From Rhodobacterales bacterium (lineage in GTDB: Bacteria > Pseudomonadota > Alphaproteobacteria > Rhodobacterales > Rhodobacteraceae), in the NCBI GenBank assembly GCA_030540655.1, contig JAUNVT010000002.1, positions 1 through 56,536 on the forward strand: a stretch of 56,536 nt of DNA. The letters are read 5' to 3'. The notes beneath the pieces were generated by a model. The model was given only the letters and a program-made list of their open reading frames with translations, searched no databases and was not told the origin of the DNA. The position numbers and the translations under genes were made by a program. This document shows, in pieces, positions 17,458-26,957 of the stretch (positions within the stretch are counted from its first letter, which is position 1; each line of letters begins with the position of its first letter).

Positions 17458-20400
17458 TCAATAATCCTTCTCGAAAAACACTCCGATGCCACTGTCACCG
17501 CTGGCGGCAAAGCTGCCTTTGGCCTTCAACCTCTTGTTGATCTGCAGGTTCAGGTTGATCTGCGTTTCGCCATCAGAATCGACTTCCACTTCGGAATAGA
17601 TGTTGTCGGACAGATATTTGCCGGCCTTCACCTCGGTCGTATCCCCCTCGCCGGTCGTCACGTCCAGATTATCCAGACCCACCCCCTTGCGCAGATTGTC
17701 AACCACGCCGCCGCCGCCCTTGCCCGCCAGCGTCGCCACCGCCGAGGCAAGCTGAATCGCCTGAAATGCCGATATCTGGCTGAGATCGCGGCCGAAGATC
17801 AGTTGGGATACGATCTGATCCTCAGGAAGATCGGGTTGCGAACTGAAGGTGATCTCGGGCTCGTTCGCCGGGCCGTCGATGGTGATGAACACCTGCACGT
17901 CACCGGATTCCGCCTGCGCCACCAGATGCAGGTAGGGCACGAAACTTCCCTGCATCTGCAAATAGCCTTCGGTCAGGTCCAGCCGCTTGCCCAGAATGTC
18001 CAGACGGCCCCGCAACAAATCGAACTGGCCCTCCGGGATGACCTGCTGCGTCGTTCCCCGCAGGTGGAGCGCACCGCCCAATTCCGCATCCAGCCCCCGG
18101 CCACGAATGAAGATGCGTGCCGGCGCATCAATACTGAGGTCCAACCCATAGCTTGGCCCGGATGCGCCAGCCCCCGCCTCGCCCGCGCCCTTTTCATCCA
18201 GCAGACCCGCGAAGGCGCGGGTGCGCCGTACGTCTTTCGGCTCGTTGATATGTTCCAGCCCGGGCAGCTTGGCGCCTGCCGAGATCGCACCGCTTGGCAC
18301 CTGCACATTGACTTCGCCCAGTGCAATAGTGCCGGCGATGTTCGCGCCGCCCGTCGCAGGACCGATCAGCGTGACACGCCCATTGGCAGTGGTTGCATAA
18401 AGCCCGGGATCGGACAGGCCGACCTCCTGAAGCTCGGTGGTCAGATTCGCCTGGAACGGCGCATCAAGGCCAATGCTCCCGTCAAGCGCCAACCGTCCTC
18501 CGCTCGACACCCCTGCACCGATTGCAAGCTGCGCGGCGCCGCCGGACAGGCGTATGTCGGCATCGATGTCCTGCAGTGCCAGCCGGAGCTTGGGCAGCGC
18601 AAGCCCTGCCCCATTTGTCGATACCGTACCCGTCACCGAAGATATGGCAGGAGGTCCGTTTACCGCCAGATCGAAGTCGGCCACGCCCGAAAGGCTGCGC
18701 GGGCTGATGGCGAAATTGGCAAGCGCCAGAGGCGCTTTGCCCCGTGCAGTCAGCGCCAGAGTCCCGTCCTTGCCAATACGCCCCGCCACCTTTGCCGCGA
18801 TACCTGCGGGGCCGGTGGCATCAGTGTCGATGACAAAGCCTGTTCCGTCGCCACGGATTGTCCCCTTGGCGGTCGCCGGGCCGGGAATGCCGGGTGCCAG
18901 AAGCGCAACATTGGCCAGTCGCGCATCGAACTTCGCAGAGGCATCGCCGTGTGTTCCAATTGTCCCCGACATGTCGGCCGCGATCTGCGGCGTCTCAAGA
19001 TCAGCACGCTCGATAGTTAACGCGCCATCTGCACTGCGTGTCACATCGGCGCTGAGCGACGAGCGGCCGCGCAGCAGCGCGTCCGCCTGCGCGATGCCCG
19101 TGGTCAAGTTATTCCCGGTAATGTCGACGCTGCCCTGACCGGCCCCATCCGAGCCGTAGAATCCCTTCCCGCTTGCATCTATCTGCGGCGTCTTCAGAAC
19201 GGCCTTGCTGAGGGTCAGCGCGCCATCGGCGCTGCGCTGGGCGTCGATGCTGGCGCTGGATGCACCACGCAGGATACGGTCTGCCGCGTCAATCCCCACC
19301 GAAAGGTTCTGGCCCGTTACCTGAACCTCGGCCTCGCCGCTGAGCTCCGAGACATTGCCGCGTGCGTCGACCAGCACGCTGGCGGCGCCCCCCAGATCGC
19401 GACCGATCAGGTTGGCATAGCGTGACAGATCGCTCGCCACGATGCTTGCGGTGGCGTCGAACAACCCGGGCTTGCCCGCCGCCATGTCCACCGTGCCGTC
19501 AGCGGTCACCACCGCCTTGCCGGGGCCAGTCGCGCCCGCCTTGATCTTCCAGACGGTGCCTTCCTGATCCGCATCCACATCAAGCGTCGCGGGCCCCGCA
19601 AGACCGGGCGCGATCAGAGCCGCGTCTGCCACCTTCAGCGCCAGATCGGCGGTGGAGTCATTCGATTTGAGCGCCGCACTTGCGGTCAGATCGGTGGCGG
19701 GCGAGGTGACCCGCAGCCGGTCGAGGAATGTGCCATCCGTGCCGCGCCGCGCATCCACCTCCAGTTCGGTGCGCCCGGCCAGAAGCGGATCGAGGCGGGG
19801 CTGGCCGATGGCCAGATCCTGCGCTGCGCCCCGCACCGACACCTTGAGGGAGCCATCAAAAGGCGCCGCATCGGCGTCGATCTTCACGTCCGCGCCGCCT
19901 TGCAGATCGGTGCCGGCGATCCCGGCGAACCGTGCCAGATCGGACGCCTTGACGGTGACAGAGGCGGAAACACGCGGCGATATGGGTTTGGACAGACCGG
20001 TGATGTCAGCACTGCCATCGACATTGAAATCCTGCCCCTTCAGCGCCAGCGATGTCAGATGAAACGGCGATCCTTGAGTCCAGTCAAATGCGACGGCGCC
20101 CGACAACGCATCCCCCAGAGCCGTTTTCAGATCGGGGTCTGCCAGTTCAAGACCGCTCGCCACGATATCGAGCGCGCCGTCAACATGACCGGCCGCATCG
20201 CCCTTGCGTGGGATGAGTGTGCCGCCGCCGACAACCTGCGCGCTGTCCAGCGTCAATTCGTCCCGCACAACACCCTGCCCATCCAGCGACAGGCGCCATG
20301 CATCGCCCGTCGCCCGGTCATAGCCAAGCTTCAGATCAAGGTTGTCGAGCGTTGTCTTGGGTCCGCTGAGCGGCAGCAGAACGGGCGAGCCATCCTGTGA

Positions 20401-21459
20401 TGCGACACGCCCCGTCAGATCAAAACTGCTCGGCCAGTTATCCGCGTCCAGCTGCAACGTGCCGTCCAGCGTCAGCGCAGCCGACTTCAGGGACAGGACG
20501 TCGATGCCAAGCCCGCCCCCGGCCGGCTTTGATCCGCGAACCACCAGCGTGATTTCACGGCCAAAGAAGGCGCGGTATTCCGGGGCGAAGACAGGCGCGA
20601 TATCGCCGCCGATATCGGCGGCAAATGTCAAAGGCCGTCCTGTATCGGGGGCGTCCGGGTCGGGGGCGGGGGTCTGAACAGCGACAGTGCCGCCGATACG
20701 CCGCTCGCCATCGGTATCAAGGCTGATGTCAGCCGAGAAATCCTCAAGCGGCGCATCGCCCGCGACCTTCAGAAGGATGGACGGCGCGCCGGGAATGCCC
20801 ATCCTGGTCGCAAGGAGACCGCCCGCCGCCTCGACCGCGGTCAGATCAATGGCCAGCCGGTGGTCTGCGTTGGAATAACCCACGTCCAGCACGACCTTGT
20901 CCGAGTCTCGGTCCAGCCGCGTCACGTCCAGTTTTGCATCCCCGACCCCGTCATCCAGCTTCAGTGATCCCGTCAGAGAAAGGCTCACTTCCTCGCCCAA
21001 CAGCGGCGCGCCCAGAACGATCTTTTGCGCGGCAACCCGGTCGATATTGACCGCGACCGGCAGATCGGGCAGCGAAAACCCGGTCGCCTCGGCATCGGGT
21101 AATTCGACGCTTTCCTGAGGCTTGGGCAGCCGGGGAACCAGAATTTCACCGGCCGACAATTCAGACACCTGAAAGCGGCCGCGCAGCAAGGCGAGGCGGC
21201 TCCAATCCAGCGTCACATCCTTCAGCGTCAGCCAGACGCCATCCTCATCCGCGATGGTCAGCAGGTCCAGAGATGCCTTGCTGGACAGGGCGCCCCTGAA
21301 CCCCTCGATCCTGACCGAGCGGCCTTCGGTCGACAGATTATCCTCGATGAACCCCTGCAGCAGCCCGCGATCATCCTGCGCAGCAGCCTTGAGCGGCAGG
21401 GCCATGAAAAGCGCCATCAAGGTGATCTGAACGGCGCGGGCGATGATTGCAGTGCTCAT
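17458..21459 (-). CDS. tamB: Translocation and assembly module subunit TamB
   Basis: A very large (1333-residue) periplasmic protein with an N-terminal signal-anchor (about 5-27). The body is a long run of repeated beta-strand units rich in D, G, S and T with recurring phrases such as SLTLDGTLQLD and SADVTRSADGALT, as expected for the beta-taco groove of AsmA/TamB-like proteins. The C terminus is the conserved TamB (DUF490) domain, including FLTIDGPANEPEITFSSQP-like and IVSQLIFGR segments and ending in the near-barrel SGIGVFFEKDY. It acts with TamA in outer-membrane assembly or lipid transport between membranes. A TTG at 21474 overlaps the tamA stop; the ATG at 21459 preceded by GAGG is preferred. 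Confidence 0.92.
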   Translation of the reverse strand: MSTAIIARAVQITLMALFMALPLKAAAQDDRGLLQGFIEDNLSTEGRSVRIEGFRGALSSKASLDLLTIADEDGVWLTLKDVTLDWSRLALLRGRFQVSELSAGEILVPRLPKPQESVELPDAEATGFSLPDLPVAVNIDRVAAQKIVLGAPLLGEEVSLSLTGSLKLDDGVGDAKLDVTRLDRDSDKVVLDVGYSNADHRLAIDLTAVEAAGGLLATRMGIPGAPSILLKVAGDAPLEDFSADISLDTDGERRIGGTVAVQTPAPDPDAPDTGRPLTFAADIGGDIAPVFAPEYRAFFGREITLVVRGSKPAGGGLGIDVLSLKSAALTLDGTLQLDADNWPSSFDLTGRVASQDGSPVLLPLSGPKTTLDNLDLKLGYDRATGDAWRLSLDGQGVVRDELTLDSAQVVGGGTLIPRKGDAAGHVDGALDIVASGLELADPDLKTALGDALSGAVAFDWTQGSPFHLTSLALKGQDFNVDGSADITGLSKPISPRVSASVTVKASDLARFAGIAGTDLQGGADVKIDADAAPFDGSLKVSVRGAAQDLAIGQPRLDPLLAGRTELEVDARRGTDGTFLDRLRVTSPATDLTASAALKSNDSTADLALKVADAALIAPGLAGPATLDVDADQEGTVWKIKAGATGPGKAVVTADGTVDMAAGKPGLFDATASIVASDLSRYANLIGRDLGGAASVLVDARGNVSELSGEAEVQVTGQNLSVGIDAADRILRGASSASIDAQRSADGALTLSKAVLKTPQIDASGKGFYGSDGAGQGSVDITGNNLTTGIAQADALLRGRSSLSADVTRSADGALTIERADLETPQIAADMSGTIGTHGDASAKFDARLANVALLAPGIPGPATAKGTIRGDGTGFVIDTDATGPAGIAAKVAGRIGKDGTLALTARGKAPLALANFAISPRSLSGVADFDLAVNGPPAISSVTGTVSTNGAGLALPKLRLALQDIDADIRLSGGAAQLAIGAGVSSGGRLALDGSIGLDAPFQANLTTELQEVGLSDPGLYATTANGRVTLIGPATGGANIAGTIALGEVNVQVPSGAISAGAKLPGLEHINEPKDVRRTRAFAGLLDEKGAGEAGAGASGPSYGLDLSIDAPARIFIRGRGLDAELGGALHLRGTTQQVIPEGQFDLLRGRLDILGKRLDLTEGYLQMQGSFVPYLHLVAQAESGDVQVFITIDGPANEPEITFSSQPDLPEDQIVSQLIFGRDLSQISAFQAIQLASAVATLAGKGGGGVVDNLRKGVGLDNLDVTTGEGDTTEVKAGKYLSDNIYSEVEVDSDGETQINLNLQINKRLKAKGSFAASGDSGIGVFFEKDY

Positions 21460-21470
21460 GGGCAGGATCC

Positions 21471-23288
21471 TCAAAACGCTTGGCCGATGCCGATATAGAT
21501 TTGCACGCCGTCATCGGTGCTGCCGCTGACCGGCAAGCCGACGTCAAAGCGGATCGGGCCGATCCCGGTCGCATACCGGATCCCGATGCCCGCGCCGCTA
21601 TGCCAGCGGCCGCTGCCGTCATAGATGCTTTCCGCTCCGACATAACCGACGTCAAAAAACGCCACGGGATCGAACTTGCCTGCAAGATCCACCCGCATTT
21701 CCGCCGATGCCCCGACAAAGCTGCGCCCGCCCGTGATACCGCCAGCCTGCGGCACGCCCAGCGACTGGTAGGGCTGGCCTCGCACCGTGTCGCCGCCGCC
21801 GGAATAGAACAGAAATTCCTGAGGCGTATCGGCAAGGCTGGCTGCCACGATGCTGCCAAGCTGCACCCGCCCCGCCAAAGTGAACATTCCGCCCTCGTCC
21901 ACCTGATAATAGGTGCGCCCGTCCAGATAGATCCGGCCGCCGGAATCGGTGTCATCCAATGACACAAAAGGCGTCACCTCAGCCTGCGCGTAGAAGCCGC
22001 GGGCCGGGTCCAGCACATCGTCGCGGCTGTCATAGGTCGCCTTCAGTGGAATCAGCAGGTGGAAAAACTCGCGGCTGCCAAGGCTGTCCGTCTCGTCCGA
22101 ATAGCGCAGGGCCAGCCCCGCCTCCACCGTCAGCTGCTCGGTCACGATCCGGCTGAAGCCAAAGCCCAGCGTGGCCTGATCCGACAGGTAGTTCGGCTCG
22201 TCCTCACGGGCAACCTTGCCAAAGACGAACAGCGTGGTATCCGCGCCAAAGGTCGCCGGACGCTCGAACCGGCCTCCCACCGAGTAATCCATCCCGCCAT
22301 CGATCCCGCCGGTCTGGCTGCCGATCCCGCCGATGGCCGCGTCAAAGCGCAGACGCTCCGCCCCGCCCAGCAGGTTGCGGTGCAGCCAGAAGCTTGACAG
22401 ATTAAGCCCTTCGTTGCTGCTGATCTCGGCGCCAAACCCGAAACGGTGCGGCTTTTCATCCGCGATGTTCATGTCGATATCCATGACATCGCCGTCGCGC
22501 AAATTCTCCGCCTCGGTCAGCGATACCGATTTGAATGCGCCGGTGCGGCGCAGGCGCTTTGCAGATTTCTCCAGCTCGTCGGGCGAAAACTGCTCGCCCG
22601 TGGGCAGGCCGGCAATCTGGCGCAGCCGCTCGGGGCGCACGGTGCTGTCGGTGACCTGGCGCAATTCGCCGAACCGCACGACCGGGCCCGGGCGCAAGGT
22701 GAGATCGGCAGCGAGCGTCGAAGTTCTGTGATTGGCGACAATGTTCTGATCGGCCAGATCCGCCTTGGCCCGTCCCACATCGCGCCAACCCTCGATGCCC
22801 GCCTCGGCGGCATCGCCAATGGCTGGGGCAACCGCCCGCTTGCCCACCGCAAATTCTTCGGGCAATTCAGTGCCGGGGGCAATCGGCGCAATGCGCGCGG
22901 CGCCGAAGGTGAAGGGCGCGCCCGGATCAACCCGTATGGTCACATCGGGGGTGCCGTCCATATCGGCGAAGGGCGAAAGCCCTCCTGCCTCGCGGCCGTT
23001 CACAAAAATATTGATGACGCCACTGTAATAGCCGCGCTCATAAAGAACGCTCAGCAGCTTGGCATAATCGGCATTGGCGGCGGCGATGATATCCTGCGCG
23101 CCGGTACGGCCATCCTTGCGCGCGGCAACCACCAGGGATGCGTCCGTCAGAGCTTTACTCAGCTTCTTGTCCCCGCCGCCGATCTGAAACCTCACAGCGT
23201 CGAGCGCGCCTGCGCCAGTGCCAAGAAGCGTCAGAGCGGCGAAGGCCAGAGATTTCGGTACAAGCGGCAGATACAGTCTGAGTTTCAC
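21471..23288 (-). CDS. tamA: Outer membrane translocation and assembly module protein TamA (BamA superfamily)
   Basis: A 605-residue outer-membrane protein: signal peptide about 1-28, POTRA domains in roughly residues 30-260 (YERGYYSGVINIFVNG is a POTRA strand-helix pattern), then a 16-strand barrel. The barrel has the Omp85 landmarks GGGDTVRGQPYQSLG near 500-515 (the VRGY-type loop motif) and ends in phenylalanine, the BAM recognition signal. Immediate coupling to tamB confirms it as TamA rather than BamA. It is the first gene of the pair; the 162 bases upstream (23289-23450) contain no gene and no clear promoter motif. Confidence 0.93.
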   Translation of the reverse strand: MKLRLYLPLVPKSLAFAALTLLGTGAGALDAVRFQIGGGDKKLSKALTDASLVVAARKDGRTGAQDIIAAANADYAKLLSVLYERGYYSGVINIFVNGREAGGLSPFADMDGTPDVTIRVDPGAPFTFGAARIAPIAPGTELPEEFAVGKRAVAPAIGDAAEAGIEGWRDVGRAKADLADQNIVANHRTSTLAADLTLRPGPVVRFGELRQVTDSTVRPERLRQIAGLPTGEQFSPDELEKSAKRLRRTGAFKSVSLTEAENLRDGDVMDIDMNIADEKPHRFGFGAEISSNEGLNLSSFWLHRNLLGGAERLRFDAAIGGIGSQTGGIDGGMDYSVGGRFERPATFGADTTLFVFGKVAREDEPNYLSDQATLGFGFSRIVTEQLTVEAGLALRYSDETDSLGSREFFHLLIPLKATYDSRDDVLDPARGFYAQAEVTPFVSLDDTDSGGRIYLDGRTYYQVDEGGMFTLAGRVQLGSIVAASLADTPQEFLFYSGGGDTVRGQPYQSLGVPQAGGITGGRSFVGASAEMRVDLAGKFDPVAFFDVGYVGAESIYDGSGRWHSGAGIGIRYATGIGPIRFDVGLPVSGSTDDGVQIYIGIGQAF

Positions 23289-23450
23289 GCAAACATCCTT
23301 ATTGTCGGAGCCGTCCGAAGCATGGCTCCACCCTTGGCGTGGGCATGACGCAGAGATTAACCTAGCTTACTACGCCGAACGGTTCCAGCAAGTTCCGGCA
23401 GCACCGTTCACCCCTGCGAACCTGTGGCAAGAGCGCCGCACACGCCGCAC

Positions 23451-23642
23451 TCACTCCAGGGGGCGTCCTTCACTGAGAAGCAGGATGGGAATACCGGCCC
23501 GTATCGGGAACGCGAGATTTGCGGTGGGGCTGACAAGCTCTTGCGCGGCCGCGTCATATTCCAGTCGCTGATGCGTCCGTGGGCAGACAAGCGCCTCCAG
23601 CATGCGCCGGTCAAAGGCGGGTCCGTCTTGGGCGGCAGTCAT
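23451..23642 (-). CDS. Trm112-family (YcaR-like) small protein
   Basis: A 63-residue protein matching the short bacterial Trm112/YcaR family: [17 protein letters not shown] (14-30), then [20 protein letters not shown], the typical closing motif. Eukaryotic Trm112 activates methyltransferases; the bacterial members are less understood. Only one of the usual zinc-ligand cysteines is present, as in YcaR. It overlaps the upstream LON-domain gene by ATGA. Confidence 0.85.
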   Translation of the reverse strand: MTAAQDGPAFDRRMLEALVCPRTHQRLEYDAAAQELVSPTANLAFPIRAGIPILLLSEGRPLE

Positions 23643-24283
23643 TGCAGCACGCCTTCGCTGTCGCCGCCGCGCATGGAAAACTCGATCAGTGTCATCAACG
23701 TCTCGCGCCGGGTGCTGAGCGAAGGCGCCTCCAGAAGCGCCTGCTTGTCTTCGGGTTCGAACCCCAGAAGCATGGACAGTGAGTTTATCAGCAGCTCATC
23801 GTCCGCCTCTCTCAGGCTGTCCCAATCGGTCTGCAAATCCTGCGCATCGAAATACTGCGCCAGCGTCTCGAGGAATGCCGTTCTGTCAAAACCGGGATCA
23901 TCCTCGCCCGGCCCGCAATCCCGGTCGAACCCGGCCCAGGATACGCGGGCGCGCCGGTAAGGGGTGAACCCCTCCACCTCTTCCAGCACGCGGAACCGCG
24001 ACATGCCCGCAAGCGTTATCATGTAGCGTCCGTCTTCAGTCTCGGAAAACTGGGTGATGCGTCCGGCGCAGCCAATGGTCTGGAGGCCGTGGCCTGCCCG
24101 GCCCGGCACCTTGTTCGGCTGAACCATCCCGATCAGGCGGCAGGGCGTCTTGAGCGCATCGTCGAGCATCGCAAGATAGCGCGGCTCGAACAGATGCAGC
24201 GGCATGCGGGCGCGCGGCAACAAAAGCGCACCCGTCAGCGGAAACAAGGGGATCTGGTCCGGGAAGTCGGTTTTGCTCGTCAT
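23639..24283 (-). CDS. LON peptidase substrate-binding domain protein
   Basis: A 214-residue protein consisting only of the N-terminal substrate-binding domain of Lon (PUA-like). It begins [30 protein letters not shown] (in shorter pieces: IPLFPL near 11, LHLFEPRY near 29-36), then G-R-I-T-Q-F and G-M-S-R-F-R-V. No ATPase or peptidase domain follows, so it is not a protease itself; a role in protein quality control is guessed from the domain. Downstream of the thioredoxin-TPR gene by 42 bases and overlapping the Trm112-like gene, it probably shares a transcript with both. Confidence 0.88.
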   Translation of the reverse strand: MTSKTDFPDQIPLFPLTGALLLPRARMPLHLFEPRYLAMLDDALKTPCRLIGMVQPNKVPGRAGHGLQTIGCAGRITQFSETEDGRYMITLAGMSRFRVLEEVEGFTPYRRARVSWAGFDRDCGPGEDDPGFDRTAFLETLAQYFDAQDLQTDWDSLREADDELLINSLSMLLGFEPEDKQALLEAPSLSTRRETLMTLIEFSMRGGDSEGVLQ

Positions 24284-24325
24284 CTCTGTCTATCTAGCCC
24301 TGCGAGAGCCGTGGGCAACGGATGC

Positions 24326-25240
24326 TCAAATGAATATCATCGAACTCAACCTGCGCCGCCCGCGCACGGCAACCGGATCGCTTGGCTTGAGCGCGTCGAA
24401 GATTGTAAAAAGCTGCGTCTTGGCAGCGCCGTCATTCCATGACGCATCGCGGCGGAACAGCTCCAGCAGGTGATCGACTGCGGCTTCGCTCTGTCCGCTG
24501 GCTGCCAGTGAAAGCGCCAGATCGAAACGCGCCTGATGGTCCTGCGGATCCGCCTCGACCGCCGCCTCCAGATCGGCCACGGGGCCCGCATCCGCTGCCT
24601 GCCGGGCCAGCGCCAGCTGCGCATGGGCGGCCTCGATTTCAGGCGCATGACCGATTTCGGCAGGCGCGCCATTCAGGATCGCCTCGGCCTGGTCCAACTC
24701 GCCCAGCAAGATATGCGCACGTGCCATGCCGCCAAACGCGGCTGCATTGCCCGGATCCTCACCCAGGATCGCCGCAAAGGTCTGCGCGGCGCCGGCAGCA
24801 TCGCCCTCCTCCAGCATTTCATCCGCGGCAATGACCGCGTCGGCAAAGCCCGTATCCTCCGCAACCGCGCCTCCCGCAGCGGCAACTACGCGCTGAACAA
24901 ATGCCTCAAGCTCGGACGGGGGTACAGCCCCCTGAAACCCGTCGATGGGCTGGCCCTGCCAGAAGGCATAGACGGTCGGGATGGACTGCACCCGCAACTG
25001 GCCTGCGATTGCCTGATTCTCGTCGACGTTCACCTTGGCCATCCGCACGGCGCCAGCCGCCTTGGTCACGGCCGCCTCCAGCTGCGGGCCCAGCGTCTTG
25101 CAGGGACCGCACCACGGTGCCCAGAAATCGACAATGACCGGAACCGTCTGGGACAGATCCACCACTTCGGTCATGAAGTCGGCTTCGGTCACGTCCTTGA
25201 TCAGGTCTGTTGCGGGGGCCTGGCCACCTAATTCTATCAT
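24326..25240 (-). CDS. Thioredoxin-TPR protein (CnoX/YbbN-like)
   Basis: A 304-residue protein with a thioredoxin domain at 1-115 and TPR-like helices in the rest (Ala-rich repeats about 140-300). The active site is a complete WCGPC (43-47), unlike E. coli CnoX where it is altered, so this one could be a real disulfide reductase. Other thioredoxin marks are V-D-F-W-A and the cis-proline S-I-P-T-V. The family protects substrates from aggregation under oxidative stress and passes them to GroEL. It heads a three-gene run with the LON-domain and Trm112-like genes and is divergent from the deaminase. Confidence 0.9.
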   Translation of the reverse strand: MIELGGQAPATDLIKDVTEADFMTEVVDLSQTVPVIVDFWAPWCGPCKTLGPQLEAAVTKAAGAVRMAKVNVDENQAIAGQLRVQSIPTVYAFWQGQPIDGFQGAVPPSELEAFVQRVVAAAGGAVAEDTGFADAVIAADEMLEEGDAAGAAQTFAAILGEDPGNAAAFGGMARAHILLGELDQAEAILNGAPAEIGHAPEIEAAHAQLALARQAADAGPVADLEAAVEADPQDHQARFDLALSLAASGQSEAAVDHLLELFRRDASWNDGAAKTQLFTIFDALKPSDPVAVRGRRRLSSMIFI

Positions 25241-25353
25241 ACCGTCTTGCCTCGCTCGATGAATTGCGCGTCAGAGGTTACATGGCGCAGTGCCTCCCGC
25301 CTTGCAAGGGCTGGCACGGATCAGCCTGTCCCGCCTTTCGGATTGGAGAGCGC

Positions 25354-25371
25354 GACGTTAGAATAAACGTC
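25354..25371. promoter_or_regulatory. Inverted repeat GACGTT-N6-AACGTC between divergent genes
   Basis: A perfect 6-base inverted repeat with a 6-base AT-rich spacer lies 38 bases before the deaminase ATG in the 168-base divergent gap. It could be an operator or a small mRNA hairpin; there is no supporting evidence beyond position and symmetry. Confidence 0.3.
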
Positions 25372-25408
25372 CGACACGCATCACAATCAGTCAAGAGAAA
25401 GTCCTGTC

Positions 25409-25882
25409 ATGACCCGCGAGGACCACCTGAACCGTTGCATCGCTCTGGCCGAAGAAGCATTGGCCGCCGGAGATGCCCCCTTTGGATCCGTGCTTGTCGG
25501 TGCGGATGGCCGCACGCTGCACGAAGCGCGCAACCGGGCGCGTAGCGGCGATCCCACCCAGCACCCCGAATTTGAACTGGCGCGCTGGGCTGCGCAGAAC
25601 ATGACTCCCGAAGACAGGGCCGCTGCGACCGTCTATACCTCGGGCGAGCATTGCCCCATGTGCTCGGCGGCGCATGGCTGGGCGGGGCTGGGCCGCATCG
25701 TCTATATCCATTCGTCGAATCAGCTGGCCCAGTGGCGGCGCGAGCTTGGCCACCCGGCAGGGCCGGTCGCGCCGTTCAGCATCGAAGAAATATGCCCCGG
25801 AACCCCTGTTGAAGGGCCTGTCGCGCCGCTGGACCAGAAGATGCGCCGCCTGCACGCGCGCGACGAGGGTGCCAAGGGTTGA
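25409..25882 (+). CDS. Nucleoside/cytidine deaminase-family zinc hydrolase
   Basis: A 157-residue deaminase of the CDA/TadA fold. Zinc and proton-transfer residues are H52 and E54 in HPEFELA and the two cysteines C82 and C85 in EHCPMCSAAHG. The usual P before the first cysteine is H81 here. The canonical tRNA-adenosine deaminase TadA has HAE and PCPMC, so this is probably a guanine, cytosine or related small-molecule deaminase. An A-rich purine stretch serves as ribosome site. Its stop is 3 bases from the stop of the convergent DUF1513 gene. Confidence 0.85.
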   Translation: MTREDHLNRCIALAEEALAAGDAPFGSVLVGADGRTLHEARNRARSGDPTQHPEFELARWAAQNMTPEDRAAATVYTSGEHCPMCSAAHGWAGLGRIVYIHSSNQLAQWRRELGHPAGPVAPFSIEEICPGTPVEGPVAPLDQKMRRLHARDEGAKG

Positions 25883-25885
25883 GGG

Positions 25886-26953
25886 TCAGAGCGCGACCAG
25901 ATGGTTGTCCCACATCAGCCCCTCATGCTGCGCGCAAGGCCGTGCGCCGCCGATGCGCCACAGATCGCCCGTGCCCGACGCCACCAGCATCCCGCCCGGC
26001 CCCGGCGCCACGCCGCAGGCATCCGTGATTGGACTGCTGGCGGTCAGTTGCGCAGTCGCCACATCATAGGTTTGAACCAGACCGCCGCGCGGCGATGTCA
26101 CCGCCACTTCGCGCTGCCCGGCGGCCAGCGCCACGCTGCCGATATAGCCCTGCATGCGGTGCAGATCGCCTTGGGGCGCCGTACAGAGACGCACCGGCTC
26201 GCCGCGCCGGTGCAGCCCGACCAGTGCAGGCCCATCCTCATCGCCCTGCCATTGCAGGCCGAATGCGACCAGCCCCAAGGCCGACACCGCGATATGGCGG
26301 ATCGATCCTTTGTGCATATCGGGGGCCAGTTCAGCGGTTTCATTCACTGCCCCGTCTTCGATGTAAGCCAGATTCGGCTGCATGACGGGTATGTTCAGCT
26401 TGGTGCGGCCCGAGGCGGGATGGGTCTCGATGCCGCCATTGGCAACGACCAGAACATCGCTGCCCGGCATCCGGCGGATCTCGTGCGGGCCGGTGCCGCC
26501 GCTGTCCATTTCCCCCAGTCTTGCATAGCCATGGGCGGCGTCCCAGATACCGATGACCCCGCGCGCGGCTTCATAATCATTTTCCGTTGTATAAAGCCAC
26601 CGGCCATCCAGGGAAAACGCGCCATGGCCGTAGAAGTGCCGCCCCTCGGGCGCGGTCAGCTGCGCCGTCTGGCGCCCTGCGGCGCAATCGATCACGATGG
26701 CAAAAATGCCGGGGCGGCGCGCAAAGGCAACGGCCTCGGGGCGGGCGGGATGGGCGGCGGCGGCATGCCCCCGGCCGGGCAGCGCGATGCGGAACCGCAG
26801 CTCAAGATCCGCCCCGATGCCGCAGAGCGCGAAGCCCCCGTTTGGCAGCCCCGCCGCCGCCAGCCACGCAGGCGCTCCCGCATCGGCCCAGGTCGCGGCC
26901 GGGGCCAGTCCCGTGGCCAAAAGGCCTGCGATGAATCCGCGTCTGCTGGCCAT
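25886..26953 (-). CDS. Tat-exported DUF1513 protein of the imelysin operon
   Basis: A 355-residue protein. It begins MASRRGFIAGLL, a twin-arginine signal (S-R-R-G-F) followed by a hydrophobic stretch, so it is exported folded to the periplasm, probably with a cofactor or metal. The body has regularly spaced W/G-containing beta segments (for example SLDGRWLYTTEND and GTGPHEIRRMPGSD), suggesting a beta-propeller. DUF1513 proteins are repeatedly found with imelysin and di-heme oxidoreductase genes, as here, but their activity is unknown to me. Last gene of the ten-gene iron operon. The upstream part of the open frame (to 27292) overlaps imelysin 2 and is not used. Confidence 0.82.
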   Translation of the reverse strand: MASRRGFIAGLLATGLAPAATWADAGAPAWLAAAGLPNGGFALCGIGADLELRFRIALPGRGHAAAAHPARPEAVAFARRPGIFAIVIDCAAGRQTAQLTAPEGRHFYGHGAFSLDGRWLYTTENDYEAARGVIGIWDAAHGYARLGEMDSGGTGPHEIRRMPGSDVLVVANGGIETHPASGRTKLNIPVMQPNLAYIEDGAVNETAELAPDMHKGSIRHIAVSALGLVAFGLQWQGDEDGPALVGLHRRGEPVRLCTAPQGDLHRMQGYIGSVALAAGQREVAVTSPRGGLVQTYDVATAQLTASSPITDACGVAPGPGGMLVASGTGDLWRIGGARPCAQHEGLMWDNHLVAL

Positions 26954-26957
26954 AAGG

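Noticed and set aside
16777..19020. 747-codon plus-strand open frame over tamB and the CoxG-like gene
   Set aside because: It crosses gene boundaries, lacks a ribosome site and domains, and is explained by codon bias of tamB on the other strand.
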